A DNA stretch of 64,000 nt from Pseudomonas sp. Os17 (lineage in GTDB: Bacteria; Pseudomonadota; Gammaproteobacteria; Pseudomonadales; Pseudomonadaceae), in NCBI RefSeq assembly GCF_001547895.1, contig NZ_AP014627.1, positions 2,607,501 to 2,671,500 on the forward strand, written 5' to 3'. This document shows, one piece after another, positions 15,963 to 24,863 of this stretch; positions within the stretch are counted from its first letter, which is position 1; each line of letters begins with the position of its first letter. The notes under the pieces were generated by a model. It was not told where the DNA came from. It did not search any database and saw nothing but the letters and a program-made list of their open reading frames with translations. The position numbers and the translations under genes are program-made.

Positions 15963-16409
15963 GTGTCTGAACCCCGTATTCGCGCGCTCGCGCTGTGTGT
16001 CTTCCACCACCAGGGCAAGATCCTGGTCAATCAGTTCGTTGATGCCGACACGCAACAGACGCTGTTCCGGCCGCTGGGCGGCGGTATCGATTTCGGCGAG
16101 CACAGTGCCCGGGCGATTGTCCGCGAGGTGCAGGAGGAATTGGGACAGTCGATCAGCAACCTGCGCCTGATCGGCACCCTGGAAAGCCTGTTCACGTTCG
16201 CCGGCAAACCCGGCCATGAAATCGTCCAGGTCTACGACGCCCGCTTCGACGATCCGAGGGTTTACCAGCGCGCCCATCTCGATGCCCGGGAAAGCGACGG
16301 CGCCCCGTTCGTTGCCCGCTGGCATGACAGCCGCAGCTTTAGCGAAGGCTCGCCGCTGGTTCCCCAGGGGCTGGGCGAGTTGCTGAAGAACGCCGGGTTG
16401 CTCGACTGA
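15963..16409 (+). CDS. NUDIX hydrolase
   Basis: A 148-residue protein with the Nudix box GGGIDFGEHSARAIVREVQ continuing into EELGQ, all catalytic glutamates present. It hydrolyses a nucleoside diphosphate linked to another moiety; the substrate cannot be inferred. I favour the GTG at 15963, which gives the usual MSEPRIRALALCVF start; an ATG at 15927 is also in frame. Single gene. Confidence 0.88.
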   Translation: MSEPRIRALALCVFHHQGKILVNQFVDADTQQTLFRPLGGGIDFGEHSARAIVREVQEELGQSISNLRLIGTLESLFTFAGKPGHEIVQVYDARFDDPRVYQRAHLDARESDGAPFVARWHDSRSFSEGSPLVPQGLGELLKNAGLLD

Positions 16410-16618
16410 GCCAAAACAGGCTCGCTTGCCCTGTGGCGCCTGCTCCTGGCCTGGCGCCACGAAACACCTCGCAATGCATCCCCGGGCTGATTGGCCACGG
16501 CCTATGTCATTCGGCAGATGTGCGCGCGTACCCGCTTCTCGATACTCGAGCCTCCCTGGCACAGCCCGCCGTGATCACGACTGGCGGGTTGGCCGTTGTT
16601 CGAGTAGTGGAGTGATGC

Positions 16619-17314
16619 ATGCGTAAATTGACCCTTCTGAGTACCAGCCTGCTGTTGTCTGCCCTGGCCGTTTCCACGGCCCAGGCCTTCGAGGCCGGCG
16701 ACATTATTGTCCGTGCCGGCGCGGTGACGGTGGACCCGCGCGAGAGCAGCTCCAGTGTCAAGGTCGATCGCGGCGCCCTGGCCGGCACCAGCCTGGGCGG
16801 CAAGGCCAGCCTGGGCAGCGATACCCAATTGGGCCTGAACTTCGCCTACATGCTGACCAACCATCTGGCGGTGGAACTGCTGGCGGCGACCCCCTTTGAA
16901 CACAACGTGAGCCTCAGCGGCACCGCCGGCGGTATCGCCGATGGCAAGCTTGGCTCCCTCAAGCACCTGCCACCGACCCTGAGCCTGCTGTACTACCCGA
17001 TGCACAGCAAATCGGCGTTCCAGCCCTATGTGGGGGCGGGGCTCAACTACACCTGGATCTACGATGAAAAGGTCGGCAGCCGGGCTTCCGCCGCCGGTTT
17101 CGACAACTTCCGCGCCGGCAATTCCTGGGGCTGGGCGGCACAAGTGGGCATGGACTACATGCTCAGCGACCGGCTGATGCTCAATGCGCAGATGCGCTAC
17201 ATCGACATCAACACCGATGCCTATGTGAACAACAGCCAGCTCGGGGTGCGCTCCAAGGTCAACGTGGATGTCGACCCGTTCGTGTACATGGTGGGGTTGG
17301 GCTACAAGTTCTAG
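16619..17314 (+). CDS. ompW: OmpW family outer-membrane protein
   Basis: A 231-residue protein with a signal peptide ending in ALAVSTAQA-FEAGD. The mature sequence begins FEAGDIIVRAGAVTVDP and includes LGLNFAYMLTNHLAVELLAATPF, TLSLLYYPMHS, FQPYVGAGLNYTW and the C-terminal GLGYKF with terminal Phe, all typical of OmpW. The eight-stranded barrel passes small hydrophobic compounds across the outer membrane. Full length, single gene, with its own promoter region of about 200 bp. Confidence 0.93.
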   Translation: MRKLTLLSTSLLLSALAVSTAQAFEAGDIIVRAGAVTVDPRESSSSVKVDRGALAGTSLGGKASLGSDTQLGLNFAYMLTNHLAVELLAATPFEHNVSLSGTAGGIADGKLGSLKHLPPTLSLLYYPMHSKSAFQPYVGAGLNYTWIYDEKVGSRASAAGFDNFRAGNSWGWAAQVGMDYMLSDRLMLNAQMRYIDINTDAYVNNSQLGVRSKVNVDVDPFVYMVGLGYKF

Positions 17315-17536
17315 GTGATCAGCCGGGGCGCTGCGTCGAGGTCCAGCGTCCCTGGCCCGGTGAGCATTTTTCGAGGGAATGTTTTGGTGGCGCCATGGTC
17401 GACTCGATATGGCCCTCTCATGACCCGTCGCTTGTCGCCGACGTGCCCATGCGCCGGCCACGGTGCGCGGCTCTGTCGCTTGAAGGCTCAGGGCTGGCGT
17501 TGACCCAGGGTCCATGACTTGTTGGAAGAGTCGATC

Positions 17537-18160
17537 ATGCACTTCATTGCAAGGCTTACCTGCTACGGTTTGATGCTCTACATCGCCCAGCTCCTGGCCG
17601 CCGAGCCGCAACCTGCGGTCCAGGAAGTCGCCAAGAACAAGGCTCAGGTCCTGGAGCAGAAGGTCGCGGACAAAGAGAGTCCCAAGGCCGAGCCCCAGGC
17701 GGCCCCCATCACCAGGACGGAAGTCCAGGCTGTGGATCCCGCCGGACAGGCACCGGTGGACGATGCCATCACCTGTCTGTCGCGGACCCTGTATTGGGAA
17801 GCCAAAGGAGGGGAGTCTGCCGATATGGAAGCGGTGGCCGATGTGGTCCTGAACCGCCTGGGTCATGAGGGTTTTCCGTCTACCCTGTGCGAAGTGGTCA
17901 AGCAAGGCTCGGAAAAAAGTCCCTGCCAGTTCTCCTGGTGGTGCGATGGCCGTCCCGACCAGGTGCAAGAGGAGGGGCGTTATAGCCTGGCCAAGGAGAT
18001 TGCGCGCAAGGCGCTGAATCAGCAGCTCAAGGACCGCACCGGCGGCGCCCTGTACTTTCACGACCGCAGCGTTTCACCGCAGTGGGCCAAGAGCTACATC
18101 AAGACCACTGAAATCGGCAATTTCCTGTTCTACAAACCCAAGGACCTGGCGGCGCGCTAG
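17537..18160 (+). CDS. SleB-type cell wall hydrolase
   Basis: A 207-residue protein with an N-terminal hydrophobic signal (LTCYGLMLYIAQLLAAEP), a charged Ala/Gln/Lys linker to about residue 75, and a Hydrolase_2/SleB domain: CLSRTLYWEAKGGESADMEAVADVVLNR with the catalytic Glu region, then PCQFSWWCDGRPDQ and ALYFHDRSVSPQW. Such enzymes cut peptidoglycan glycan strands in the periplasm. The ATG at 17537 is preceded by GGAAGAG. Stands alone after ompW. Confidence 0.88.
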   Translation: MHFIARLTCYGLMLYIAQLLAAEPQPAVQEVAKNKAQVLEQKVADKESPKAEPQAAPITRTEVQAVDPAGQAPVDDAITCLSRTLYWEAKGGESADMEAVADVVLNRLGHEGFPSTLCEVVKQGSEKSPCQFSWWCDGRPDQVQEEGRYSLAKEIARKALNQQLKDRTGGALYFHDRSVSPQWAKSYIKTTEIGNFLFYKPKDLAAR

Positions 18161-18181
18161 CGGCGCCGGGCGCGGTGGTAT

Positions 18182-18523
18182 TCAGTTTGTCGGACGGTGC
18201 TGACGCAGCCAGCGCTTGCCCAGGGGCGTCAGCCGGTGTCGGATGGATTGGCTGAAGCGTTTTCGAGAAACCTGATGCAGCAGGGTTTCGCACAGCTCGC
18301 GATCCAGTGGAAAGCCTGCCTCCAGCCATGTCACGGCACGTTGCGCCCAGTATTCCGAGTCGGACTCCAGGGCGGTCAGCAGCAACTGGCGCAGCTCGAC
18401 CGCCTGGGGCAGCGGGTGCTTGATATCCAGCTCGGCCAGGGCGCCGGGCAGGTTGGCCGCTACCGACTCATAGGGGCTTTCCAGCAGCGGCAGTAGCCAT
18501 ACGTAGCACCAGTGCTGGCTCAT
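18182..18523 (-). CDS. Hypothetical protein (113 aa)
   Basis: A 113-residue soluble, largely helical protein (MSQHWCYVWLLPLLESPYE; ALAELDIKHPLPQAVELRQLLLTALESD). The C-terminus is strongly basic (RFSQSIRHRLTPLGKRWLRQHRP). No domain recognised. Convergent with the SleB hydrolase gene, 21 bp apart, and 44 bp downstream of the GFA-family gene on the same strand, so possibly cotranscribed with it. Confidence 0.6.
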   Translation of the reverse strand: MSQHWCYVWLLPLLESPYESVAANLPGALAELDIKHPLPQAVELRQLLLTALESDSEYWAQRAVTWLEAGFPLDRELCETLLHQVSRKRFSQSIRHRLTPLGKRWLRQHRPTN

Positions 18524-18567
18524 CTGTTGGGCAATCCTTCAGGTCAGGGGCACGGCTGCGCCCGGGG

Positions 18568-18969
18568 TCAGGGCAGTTGCGGGTAGTGATCGGTGATGGC
18601 ATGCCAGCTGGCCTTCATTGCCACGCAGTGGTGCTTCTGCTTGGGCGCTGTGAAGGGCGTATCCAGGGTGGCGATGGCGATTGAAATCCACTCGGCGTAT
18701 TCGCCTCGGGCATCTTGCCAGAACAGTGATGAGCCACAGTGGCAGCAGAACTGGCGCAGCACGCCAGGGGAGGACTCATAGCCCTTGAGGGCGGCGCCGG
18801 AGTCGCTGACGTGCAGATTCGCGCGCGGCGTGCTGGCGTAGGAGGCAAAGGCCGCGGCGTGGCCTTTCTGGCACTTGCGGCAGTGGCAGTGGGCGACGGC
18901 TTTCAACGCGCCGGATACTTGATAAGTCACCGCGCCGCACAGGCAGCTGCCTTGATGGGGGATTTGCAT
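18568..18969 (-). CDS. GFA family zinc-binding protein
   Basis: A 133-residue protein with the cysteine pattern of the glutathione-dependent formaldehyde-activating family: CLCG at residues 9-12, CHCRKCQ at about 28-34, and CCHCGSSLFW around residue 75. It binds two structural or catalytic zinc ions. Most family members have no proven formaldehyde activity, so the substrate is open. The start codon overlaps the region of an uncharacterised 250-bp intergenic gap. Confidence 0.92.
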   Translation of the reverse strand: MQIPHQGSCLCGAVTYQVSGALKAVAHCHCRKCQKGHAAAFASYASTPRANLHVSDSGAALKGYESSPGVLRQFCCHCGSSLFWQDARGEYAEWISIAIATLDTPFTAPKQKHHCVAMKASWHAITDHYPQLP

Positions 18970-19222
18970 GCTGAGGGTTTCCAGAGTGTCGGGGCCGGCG
19001 CTGCTACAACCTGTTCGGTCGGGGGCTCAAGCTGGTGCCGGGCTATCAAGTCGAAGCCCGGAGGATGTACAACTGCGCGCTGATGCTCAAGTGGGCAGTG
19101 CCGGTTTGCAAGGCATTTGCTGTTGCATCATTGAGCGAGGGTAGGAGGTGCCGGGCGATGGACAACCCCTGAGGCCAGGGATCCGCCGCTTGGCGATTGC
19201 GCAGCATTTCGAGGGAAGAAGC

Positions 19223-19687
19223 ATGATGCAGGCACTGGAAAACAGGGTTCCGCCACCGCTGGTCGCGCTGGCGTTCGGCGGGCTGATGGGCGGCGCATCG
19301 CTAGGGCTGCCGGGACTTGACCTGGCCTGGAGCACACGCCTGTTGTTGGCGCTGCCTGTGGTCGGGGCGGGGCTGCTGTTCGTCCTGGCGGGCGGAATCT
19401 CGTTCCGGCGTGCCCGGACCACGGTCAACCCCTTGAAACCCGAAGCGGCCTCAGCGTTGGTCACGTCGGGCATCTACCGCTACACCCGCAACCCGATGTA
19501 TGTCGGCTTTGCCCTGTGGTTGCTGGCCTGGGGGCTGTACCTGGCCTCGCCCCTGGTGCTGCCGGGCGTCCTGGGCTTTGTCCTGTACATGAACCGTTTG
19601 CAGATCGCTCCCGAAGAACGGGCGCTCGAGCAGTTGTTTGGCGCTGATTTTGCGGACTATCGACAGCGCGTGCGGCGCTGGCTGTGA
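19223..19687 (+). CDS. Isoprenylcysteine/phospholipid methyltransferase-like integral membrane protein
   Basis: A 154-residue protein with four hydrophobic segments and the diagnostic GIYRYTRNPMYVG followed by NRLQIAPEERALEQLFG...DYRQRVRRWL, the cofactor-binding signature of the ICMT/PEMT membrane methyltransferase family. It would methylate a lipid or small hydrophobic substrate with SAM at the inner membrane; the substrate is unknown. The ATG at 19223 follows GAGGGAAG. Confidence 0.85.
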   Translation: MMQALENRVPPPLVALAFGGLMGGASLGLPGLDLAWSTRLLLALPVVGAGLLFVLAGGISFRRARTTVNPLKPEAASALVTSGIYRYTRNPMYVGFALWLLAWGLYLASPLVLPGVLGFVLYMNRLQIAPEERALEQLFGADFADYRQRVRRWL

Positions 19688-19815
19688 GCCTCGGCTGGGA
19701 CCGAATGGCGGTGGCGACTTTCTTCCTCGCCAATTCCTCGGTGTTTTCAGGCTTGGGGTTGATCCTGTGCTCGATCTTCAAGATCAGCCAGGCAACTCAC
19801 TCAAGGACATACATC

Positions 19816-20055
19816 ATGAATCAGCAAAACCGCGACAACCGGGCCAATCAACTGAACCCTAACAACCCTGCCTACCGGAGTTCACGGGGGGAAGGCAGTG
19901 CGGTTACGGGCAGTGGGAAACGCCCCCGGGATGCCCGAGGGGATATCCAGAACTCCAACAAGGGCACCCCAGGTACCAACCCCATCTATGACAAAGGCCA
20001 GGGCAATCGTGGCAAGCAACTGAATCCCAACCAGTCACCGTCGAAACCTCAATGA
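19816..20055 (+). CDS. Small hydrophilic, Asn/Gly-rich protein (79 aa)
   Basis: A 79-residue protein of low complexity: MNQQNRDNRANQLNPNNPAY and GNRGKQLNPNQSPSKPQ form an approximate internal duplication (two R-G/A-N/K-Q-L-N-P-N blocks). It has no hydrophobic segment and should be disordered. Proteins with the same Asn-Pro-Asn blocks are widespread in pseudomonads without assigned role. A clear hairpin terminator follows the stop codon. Confidence 0.7.
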   Translation: MNQQNRDNRANQLNPNNPAYRSSRGEGSAVTGSGKRPRDARGDIQNSNKGTPGTNPIYDKGQGNRGKQLNPNQSPSKPQ

Positions 20056-20066
20056 CCAAGGCTTTG

Positions 20067-20087
20067 GGGCCGGAGTTATGCCGGCCC
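20067..20087. terminator. Hairpin terminator between convergent genes
   Basis: Perfect inverted repeat GGGCCGG/CCGGCCC with a 7-nt loop followed by TTT, 12 bp after the small Asn-rich gene and 7 bp before the end of the convergent gene. It can act for the plus strand. Confidence 0.75.
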
Positions 20088-20093
20088 TTTCCT

Positions 20094-21263
20094 TCAGGGC
20101 AGGGGATGACCCAGAACCATGAGCGCTTTGCGGTACTCCTGCGGATAGGTGGAGAATACTTCGCCGATCAGTTGCGCAGGCAGCCCCAGCCGTAGCATCT
20201 CTTTCTGCAGAAAACGTGTTGTCTCGGCGAAGTGCAGCATTTGCCGCAGGGCATCGATTTCACTCCCTCCCTGGTAATCGGCTATGCCTTGCAAGGCGGC
20301 AGCCCTTATCGCGACTGCCTCGGCGAGTGAGCGCACGCTGGTGAGGTTAGGCCGGCCTTTGCCGCCGTTGATCCAATCACGCAGCAGGCGCTGTTTGGAG
20401 GTGATGTCCCGGACTTTGCCCTGATGGTACTCATGCTGTGCCCAGAGTTCGCCAAGGGCTGCTGTGTCAGAACATCCCGCTAGCCGGCCGAAATGTTTAA
20501 TACAGTCGTCGAGGGGGTTGCTCCACTCCGATGGGGTAGACGTCAGTCTTGGCAGCCAGCGTACCAGTGGCTGGGAATCCTCCATGCTGCTCAACTGCAT
20601 CAGATCCCCGTTCAACACCACGGCATCGGCGGTCAGCCAGGCTGCAAAACGCAGCAATGTGGCGACGCAATCCGCCAGTCTCGTATGCATAAAGTCGGCA
20701 TGACTGGTCAGCGCCTGATCGTCGAGTTTGCTTGCCAGCAATGCCTTGATCCGCGCCCTTGAACTCGGCGTGCCCAGGTCTTCGGCCAAGGTGGAGTCGG
20801 CCAGCAGTGCCAGTTTTGCCGCGCCGCTTGAGGCGCAAGGCAGCAGCTTGCACGCCAGGTGCCACTCTGTCTCGAGTTTGTCTTTCCAATAGTCCACACA
20901 TTGTTTGCTGTTGAAGAGCGGGCTTCCCATCAAACCCGACCATTCAGCGTAGGGGCGCCATAGCGCATCCTTGTGCCGAATCTCTTGCTGCAGTTGTGTC
21001 AGCGCGGGACGGCCTTGCAGCATCTTTTCCAGTTTGAGCTTCTGGGTTGGGCGCATGTCCCTTATGAGCTGACAGCCAGTAAACCATTTACTGAAGGTTT
21101 TCCAGGTCAGCCAGCCAGGCCGATGCGCCTGTTCATACAGATTCCGTTGCAAGGTCGACATGTGGAGCAGGTCGAAGACGGTGGTCAGGGGCAGGAAGTA
21201 CAGACAGCCCTGATAGTGGGGAACCAGGGCCTCTTGATCGGCGATTGGCAGGTTGGAATCCAT
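20094..21263 (-). CDS. Hypothetical protein (389 aa), unrecognised family
   Basis: A 389-residue soluble protein, mostly helical, beginning MDSNLPIADQEALVPHYQG. It is rich in Leu and Trp (WLTWKTFSKWFTGC; WRPYAEWSGLMG; KDKLETEWHLACKLLPC). No signal peptide, membrane segment or catalytic motif is visible and I recognise no family. Base composition looks less GC-rich than the neighbours, hinting at acquisition. It is a single gene bounded by a terminator on its 3' side. Confidence 0.65.
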   Translation of the reverse strand: MDSNLPIADQEALVPHYQGCLYFLPLTTVFDLLHMSTLQRNLYEQAHRPGWLTWKTFSKWFTGCQLIRDMRPTQKLKLEKMLQGRPALTQLQQEIRHKDALWRPYAEWSGLMGSPLFNSKQCVDYWKDKLETEWHLACKLLPCASSGAAKLALLADSTLAEDLGTPSSRARIKALLASKLDDQALTSHADFMHTRLADCVATLLRFAAWLTADAVVLNGDLMQLSSMEDSQPLVRWLPRLTSTPSEWSNPLDDCIKHFGRLAGCSDTAALGELWAQHEYHQGKVRDITSKQRLLRDWINGGKGRPNLTSVRSLAEAVAIRAAALQGIADYQGGSEIDALRQMLHFAETTRFLQKEMLRLGLPAQLIGEVFSTYPQEYRKALMVLGHPLP

Positions 21264-21355
21264 TCCTCGCTCCTGATGACGCTGGGCAGTCCTATTGGTG
21301 CATCATCTTACGCCGCTTTGCACCGTGGAGCGGCCCGGCACAGTACTGGTCCGTA

Positions 21356-21769
21356 TCAAGCCGCCACTTGCGCCTGAATCTGCAACTGGCCATCCACGTC
21401 TTGAACCAGGCCACTGGCGACGAACAAGGGGAGCAGCCGTTTGTGCAGCTCGGGTTCGACGAACTCTTTCACGGTCGTCAGGTCGAGGTCGCCGCTGCTG
21501 GGCAGTTCGGCCTTGGTGAAGGACAGCCAGGCCTTCTTCAGGGCCAGCAGCACGTCGCTGCCGGCGGTGGTGGCGAAGCGGCGGTTGGCTACCTTGCCGG
21601 CAAAGTTGAAGCTGTGCGGGTGCTCGTAGCCTGTTTCGTCACCCTGGCTGGCGACGCAGCGGCCACAGGTGCAGGGGCCGTCGGCGAAGGCGGCGCGCAG
21701 GTAGCTGTTGAAGTCGACGATGGGCTTGAGGGCCAGGCGCTTGTCGACTTCGAACAGGTCACCGGTCAT
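21356..21769 (-). CDS. Conserved hypothetical protein with a CxCxxC cluster
   Basis: A 137-residue protein starting MTGDLFEVDKRLALKPIVDF. It contains FADGPCTCGRCVASQGDE, a CxCxxC cluster able to bind a metal, and LHKRLLPLFVASGLVQDVDG near the C-terminus. No family is recognised. The ATG at 21769 is chosen because upstream codons of the open frame are basic low-complexity sequence. It lies alone between the unknown 389-aa gene and a tetR gene on the same strand. Confidence 0.6.
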   Translation of the reverse strand: MTGDLFEVDKRLALKPIVDFNSYLRAAFADGPCTCGRCVASQGDETGYEHPHSFNFAGKVANRRFATTAGSDVLLALKKAWLSFTKAELPSSGDLDLTTVKEFVEPELHKRLLPLFVASGLVQDVDGQLQIQAQVAA

Positions 21770-22011
21770 TTTTGCTTCACTGCTCAAGGTCAGGTTCCTC
21801 AGGGTCGGGCGGTGTATTTCCAAGGGGCGCACCATACCAGCCGGATCGGCGCACGGGTACTTTTCTGGCGTTGTCCGTTGCCGCTGGCGAGGCTGCGATC
21901 GACCGGGATTGCCTGCGTTCCTGGCATGCCTGTCCCTGGCCGGCACCGGCTTTGCCCGGCATCTGTTGGTCGGTCCAGGTCGGCCGAAGAGGCCTGCGCC
22001 GCACCGGCGGA

Positions 22012-22632
22012 TCATTCCCCGCTCAGCGCCAGGTAGCCGCGGATGGCGCGCATGACCCGGTGCTCCAGGTTCAGGGCATCGGTTTCACCTCGCTCACCCG
22101 CGGCGTCAATCATGCCGTGGGTCAGGGCGAACAGGTCATGGGCCACCGTGGTCACGTCATCGAGCACCCATGGCGCATCGGCCAGTTGCAAGGCCTCGAC
22201 CAGGGCTTGATGAATGACCTGGGCCACTCGCTGATGGCGCTCCTGCAACGGCAGCCGCCGTTCCTCGAAATCGATGACCCGGGCCAGTTCCGGCCGGCGC
22301 AACTGGTGGGCCACCGCGGCCTGGACCATGGCGCGGATGCGCTCCAGGGCGCCGCTGAGATCGCTGGCCGCCTGGATGTCGCGCAGCAGTTGCGCGGTCT
22401 CGCGCTCGATCAGAGCCACGGTCAGGGCATCACGATTGGGAAAGTACTGATACAGCGAGCCGATGCTGACCCCGGCCCGTTGCGCCACGGCATTGGTGGA
22501 GCAGGCAGTGAGCCCCTGGGTTTCCAGAATGCGAGCAGCGGCTTCCAGAATGGCCTCGACGGTGTGCGCCGAACGACGCTGACTCGGGGCTTTACGCGGG
22601 TTCAAGGGGGGAGCGACAGGGTGTTTTGACAT
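22012..22632 (-). CDS. TetR/AcrR family regulator
   Basis: A 206-residue TetR-type repressor with the N-terminal HTH CSTNAVAQRAGVSIGSLYQYF at about residues 44-64 followed by PNRDALTVAL. A 25-residue basic tail precedes the HTH. It is divergent from the darcynin gene (93-bp gap), which is its most likely target besides itself. A weak dyad GAGT-GATG-ACTC at about 22656-22667 lies in the gap. The ligand is unknown. Confidence 0.88.
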   Translation of the reverse strand: MSKHPVAPPLNPRKAPSQRRSAHTVEAILEAAARILETQGLTACSTNAVAQRAGVSIGSLYQYFPNRDALTVALIERETAQLLRDIQAASDLSGALERIRAMVQAAVAHQLRRPELARVIDFEERRLPLQERHQRVAQVIHQALVEALQLADAPWVLDDVTTVAHDLFALTHGMIDAAGERGETDALNLEHRVMRAIRGYLALSGE

Positions 22633-22725
22633 GGCGCCAATGCGAGTTTGAAAGGTGAGTGATGACTCGTATTCTGCTGGGGCAAATCCTATCTCTCAAC
22701 CCTTTGTTCGTCAGGAGTCAACACT

Positions 22726-23073
22726 ATGTCTGTCGCCGTGCTCAGCGTATTCATGCTGGTCAAGACCACCCCGGAGTGGCTGGGATTCTCCGTCGAGGAG
22801 CGCTTTCATCTGATGCGTACCCAGATGGAGCCGATTCTGCAGAAGCACTCGGCAGAGGTGTCCATGCGCTTTTTCGATATCGAGTTCTATTCGGCCCGGG
22901 TCACCGATCTCTGGTGGTGGCAGGCCAGCAGCCATCACGCCTATGAGCTGTTGGTGGAAGAACTGCGGGAAACGCCGTTCTGGGATCGCTACTTCTCGAT
23001 AGTGGAAATTCTTCCCGGCGTAGAGAACGCCTATGCCAAGAACTATGACCAGCGGCCGTTGCTGGCCTCCTGA
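22726..23073 (+). CDS. Darcynin family protein
   Basis: A 115-residue protein matching the darcynin family: LVKTTPEWLGFSVEERF, MRFFDIEFYSARVTDLWWW and TPFWDRYFSIVEILPG. It looks like a single dimeric alpha-beta barrel domain. The function of the family is not established. Its ATG follows an AGGAGT ribosome-binding site, and a very strong hairpin terminator follows. The divergent TetR gene next to it suggests inducible expression. Confidence 0.85.
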   Translation: MSVAVLSVFMLVKTTPEWLGFSVEERFHLMRTQMEPILQKHSAEVSMRFFDIEFYSARVTDLWWWQASSHHAYELLVEELRETPFWDRYFSIVEILPGVENAYAKNYDQRPLLAS

Positions 23074-23096
23074 GGCGCCTGTCGCATCGTTCCATG

Positions 23097-23125
23097 CACC
23101 CTCCCGGCTGGCCGGGAGGGTGTTT
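23097..23125 (+). terminator. Strong rho-independent terminator
   Basis: Perfect 12-bp inverted repeat CACCCTCCCGGC/GCCGGGAGGGTG with a 2-nt loop followed by TTT, 24 bp after the darcynin stop codon and 40 bp before the end of the convergent gst gene. Confidence 0.85.
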
Positions 23126-23164
23126 GCCGTCTACCGCGTTGCCGACACCTTCAGCCGCTGGCGG

Positions 23165-23797
23165 CTACAGCGCCGGGCGTGGCAGTTGCAGCCATTCCTG
23201 CACCGCCGGGTGCTGCCATTGGCGGCGGGCATAGTCCACCAGGCGCGCCGGCATCGGGTCACCGTTGAGAATCAGCCGGTTGAGCATCAGCGCCAGGTCG
23301 ACATCGGCAATCGACCACTGGCCGAACAGACAGTCACGACCCTGCGCCAACAGCGCTTGCGCCGTATCGATCAGCTTGGCCACCGCCGCTTGGGCGGGTG
23401 GCGACAGAGGTTCGCCCTTGCAGCCATAGAACACCACCAGGGTCGAGCGCTCCTGGCGGATCGGCAGCAAATCGCTACGCAGCCAGGCCTGGACCTGGCG
23501 GGCCTTGGCTCGCTGTTGTCGATCTTGGGGATAGACGGGTATTTCGGGGAACAGCTCCTCCAGGTATTCGGTGATGGCCGAGGATTCGGACAGGGCAAAG
23601 CCGTCATGCACCAGGGTCGGCACCCGCTGGGTCTGGGACAGCCGGGCATAGTCCGGGGCGCGATTCTCACCGGCATCGAGGTCAAGGGGGATGAGTTCGA
23701 AGTCGATGCCTTTTTCCCGCAACGCCACGAACACTGACAGGGCATAGGGGCTGGTGAACTGGGCATCGACGTACAGGCGTGGACGGGCGTCGGTCAC
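23165..23797 (-). CDS. yfcF: Glutathione S-transferase, YfcF-like
   Basis: A 210-residue GST. The thioredoxin-fold N-domain has SPYALSVFVALREKGIDF and the glutathione-binding LSESSAITEYLEE; the helical C-domain has QAWLRSDLLPIRQERSTLVVF and FGQWSIADVDLALMLNRLIL, all close to E. coli YfcF. YfcF has glutathione transferase and peroxidase activity and helps against oxidative stress. Single gene, convergent with darcynin. Confidence 0.9.
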   Translation of the reverse strand: MTDARPRLYVDAQFTSPYALSVFVALREKGIDFELIPLDLDAGENRAPDYARLSQTQRVPTLVHDGFALSESSAITEYLEELFPEIPVYPQDRQQRAKARQVQAWLRSDLLPIRQERSTLVVFYGCKGEPLSPPAQAAVAKLIDTAQALLAQGRDCLFGQWSIADVDLALMLNRLILNGDPMPARLVDYARRQWQHPAVQEWLQLPRPAL

Positions 23798-23924
23798 GGC
23801 GGGATCTCCAATGGGGGAACGGACACGCTAAGAGATCCCGGGCGATAAATAAAATGCGCGATTTTTATCCGTGCATTCCCTTCTGGAATACTGAGCCGGC
23901 CAAGCACAATCCAGGGAGCACAGG

Positions 23925-24458
23925 ATGCCTTTATTCGAAACCCCGCGCCTGATCGGGCGTCCTCTGACCCGGGACGATTTACCCGCACTGACCGCGATTC
24001 TCAGTGATCCCCTGGTGATGCAGTACTCCCTGCGCGGGGTCTGCGACGAGCAGGCCACCGGCCAGTTCATCGACTGGTGTCTGGAGTGCTATGCCGAACG
24101 GGGCACGGGCCCCTGGGCCCTGGTGGAGAAGTCCAGTGGCGAGTTGGCAGGGTTCTGCGGCGTCAGTCCGGAACAGGTGGGCGAGGTGCAAGAGCTCAAC
24201 CTGGGGTATCGCCTGGCCACGCGCTTCTGGAATCGGGGGCTGGCGGTGGAGGCGGCCCGGGGTGTGCTGCGGTGGGTCTTTTGCCAGTGGCCTTTGGCAT
24301 CCGTCGTGGTGATCATCGAGCCGGACCACGGCGCCTCCCTGCGGGTAGCGCAGAAGGCCGGCTTCAGCGCGTTCCGCGAGATCGAGTTTCATCAACGACC
24401 GGTGCGCCTGTACCGCATGACTGGCCAGCAGTGGCAGGCACTTTGCCTTGATCGATAA
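23925..24458 (+). CDS. GNAT acetyltransferase, RimJ/RimL-like
   Basis: A 177-residue protein with the RimJ/RimL start (FETPRLIGRPLTRDDLPALT) and LATRFWNRGLAVEAARGVLRWV (acetyl-CoA motif), then SLRVAQKAGFSAFREIEFHQ. The motif A glycines are partly replaced (NRGLAVEA instead of GxGxA), which is common in this branch. Start at 23925 follows CAGGGAGCACAGG. Divergent from the gst gene, 127 bp apart. Confidence 0.85.
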   Translation: MPLFETPRLIGRPLTRDDLPALTAILSDPLVMQYSLRGVCDEQATGQFIDWCLECYAERGTGPWALVEKSSGELAGFCGVSPEQVGEVQELNLGYRLATRFWNRGLAVEAARGVLRWVFCQWPLASVVVIIEPDHGASLRVAQKAGFSAFREIEFHQRPVRLYRMTGQQWQALCLDR

Positions 24459-24533
24459 GGCAATCTGCTGGCCCCGCACTGGCCGAGGTATCGGCAAAAT
24501 CACTTTATTTTCAGGTGGTTAGGTGACCGATAA

Positions 24534-24863
24534 ATGCGCCATGTGTTGATAACGCTGACTTCCTGCGCCCTGCTGGGCGGGGCCGGGATGGCCCAGGCCA
24601 GAGAGCTGCAGGCCAATGACCGTTATGTTTGCAGTTGGGGCGCTGGCACTGCTGCCCGGGCTCAGGAGCTGAAGTTGTCCGGGGTGTCGCTGTACGCGGC
24701 GCGGCAGAAGATCCAGACCTACAAGTTCAGCAAGGGCTGGATGCGCATGATGGCCCTGGGGATCACCGAGCAGACCTACGACAGTGCCTCGCGGATCAGG
24801 CCCGAGGCCCTGCGCAAAAGCTTCTACGAGGATTGCGTGCGTTACAAGCTGGCCCGGCGCTAG
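24534..24863 (+). CDS. Exported hypothetical protein (109 aa)
   Basis: A 109-residue protein with a signal peptide (LITLTSCALLGGAGMAQA-RELQ). The mature part has two cysteines (YVCSWGAG and YEDCVRYK) that could form a disulfide in the periplasm, and it is basic. No family recognised. It is transcribed alone; its ATG lies 75 bp after the acetyltransferase stop. Confidence 0.7.
   Translation: MRHVLITLTSCALLGGAGMAQARELQANDRYVCSWGAGTAARAQELKLSGVSLYAARQKIQTYKFSKGWMRMMALGITEQTYDSASRIRPEALRKSFYEDCVRYKLARR

Noticed and set aside
18970..19222. Frame with LFGRGLKLVPGYQVEARRMYNC...MLKW between the GFA and methyltransferase genes
   Set aside because: It looks partly coding, possibly a gene remnant, but has no start, no known family and too little sequence to call.
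22656..22667. GAGT-GATG-ACTC dyad as TetR operator for darcynin
   Set aside because: Arms of only 4 bp; too weak to annotate as a site without binding data.
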